DNA from: Chloroflexi bacterium HGW-Chloroflexi-2
Lineage (GTDB): Bacteria; Chloroflexota; Anaerolineae; Anaerolineales; Anaerolineaceae
Length of the DNA stretch: 64,000 nucleotides
Assembly: GCA_002840735.1 (NCBI GenBank)
Contig: PHBY01000008.1
Span: forward strand, 350,648-414,647
Reading direction: 5' to 3'
A model generated the notes under the pieces. It saw only the letters and a list, made by a program, of their open reading frames with translations, made no database searches and was not told where the DNA came from. Positions 63,321 to 64,000 of this stretch are shown here, piece after piece. The stretch's first letter is position 1; the number at the start of each line of letters is the position of its first letter. The position numbers and the translations under genes are program-made.

Positions 63321-64000
63321 CACATACAAACCTGATACAACAATCAGACTTATAAACATGACCGGCAAACCTTTTTTATTCCACAACATAGGTGTAATTG
63401 GATAGCGTGTTCGATCCGAAAGTGAAGTGACGATCACATTTGCTGTTGAACCGATAATTGTTCCGTTTCCACCCAAACCTGCTCCGAATGCCAACGCCCA
63501 CCATAAGGGAGCTACAGGAATCCCCATGGTTTCTAATTCTAAAATGACGGGGATGATTGCGATGGTTATTGGGATATTATCCACAATTGCAGAAAGTAAT
63601 GCAACAATCCATAATAAACTCACCCCAAGAATTACCGGGGGTAGATTTCCAATGGAAAGGATTGCCTGTGCAAGGTAATGGAGCACACCTGCATTTTCTA
63701 ATCCACCTACCAGAATAAATAATGAGCTAAAAAAAACCAAAACATCCCATTCCACCAGGTTGAACACCTCTTTGACTTTGGAAGGATTCACCCATAATAA
63801 TGCCAGAGACGATGCTCCTATAGCGATTACGGATGGTTCTAATTTGATGAGATCTTCAAAAATAAAACCGATTAATGCAATTGCTATCATTACCAGTACT
63901 ATAAACACAATTTTTGGTTCTTTAATGGCTTCTTTAGGATTAAGTTGGGCTACTACGGCACCATTATCAATGATCTTGGATGATTGTAATTCTTTCCTGA
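63294..64000 (-). CDS. ArsB/NhaD-type ion transporter, 5' end outside window
   Basis: The 3' part of an ion-transporter-superfamily permease. The reading frame has no stop up to base 64000, so the GTG at 63908 is internal. About 235 residues are visible with five to six helices; DNIPITIAIIPVI is the hallmark half-helix region, and GAGLGGNGTIIGSTANVIV the second one. Families include ArsB (arsenite) and NhaD/CitT-like carriers; SLSDRTRYPITPMLWNKKG is the loop before the last helix. Cargo unknown. Confidence 0.82.
   Translation of the reverse strand, partial: RKELQSSKIIDNGAVVAQLNPKEAIKEPKIVFIVLVMIAIALIGFIFEDLIKLEPSVIAIGASSLALLWVNPSKVKEVFNLVEWDVLVFFSSLFILVGGLENAGVLHYLAQAILSIGNLPPVILGVSLLWIVALLSAIVDNIPITIAIIPVILELETMGIPVAPLWWALAFGAGLGGNGTIIGSTANVIVTSLSDRTRYPITPMLWNKKGLPVMFISLIVVSGLYVLFFFLFGF

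Overview
The window looks like a chromosomal segment of a Chloroflexota bacterium, most likely class Anaerolineae. This is inferred from protein style: lipoproteins with long Thr/Pro linkers, a secreted protein ending in a C-terminal module I associate with this phylum (start CNWMGVAGQ, end INF), a seven-GAF histidine kinase, DUF4388/TPGQ-GTPase genes and an XPB/Ssl2-like helicase-associated protein. No rRNA, tRNA, CRISPR array or insertion sequence was seen, so the placement rests on protein features only.

Layout. (1) 1-5795 is a very AT-rich block of five overlapping glycan genes: three GT4 glycosyltransferases (the first cut by the window edge), a Wzx-like flippase and a pyruvyl-transferase-family protein. 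It ends at a strong bidirectional terminator. (2) 5929-10115 holds envelope genes: a four-repeat secreted protein, a small lipoprotein, a dolichol-phosphate-mannose-synthase-like GT2 and an acidic anchored protein. (3) 10286-37896 is a 27-gene co-directional run that starts at a near-consensus promoter with a palindrome over the start site and a winged-helix regulator as first gene. It encodes a fucose-synthase-like epimerase, a Wzm/Wzt ABC exporter, PseB, two NeuB-family synthases, three cytidylyltransferase-family proteins, several sugar oxidoreductases and about ten glycosyltransferases. It reads as a nonulosonate (sialic-acid-like) surface polysaccharide locus. (4) 37963-42628 is mixed: a PQQ-type sugar dehydrogenase lipoprotein, a 76-aa Cys/His protein, a Kbl/BioF-family enzyme and a helicase-associated protein.

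(5) 42669-54190 is a signalling region. One operon encodes DUF4388, a small GTPase, an alpha/beta hydrolase, a V4R-like protein and a left-handed beta-helix protein. It is followed by a response regulator with a degenerate GGDEF domain, a 1727-aa hybrid-input histidine kinase, a second response regulator and a second, paralogous alpha/beta hydrolase. (6) 54226-59895 has a DCC-family protein, then a thiamine operon (thiN, thiB, thiP, thiQ, DUF402) under a TPP riboswitch with an intrinsic terminator. (7) 59879-64000 has a minus-strand group (unknown small protein, response regulator, luciferase-like oxidoreductase, Thr/Pro lipoprotein), a cysteine-cluster protein and the 3' part of an ArsB/NhaD-type transporter that leaves the window.

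The most interesting material is the nonulosonate locus (a NeuB without SAF domain beside a CMP-sugar synthetase fused to a HAD phosphatase, plus a GT42-like candidate sialyltransferase) and the GTPase/V4R/hydrolase module linked to the two-component system. All functions are read from sequence motifs without database searches.
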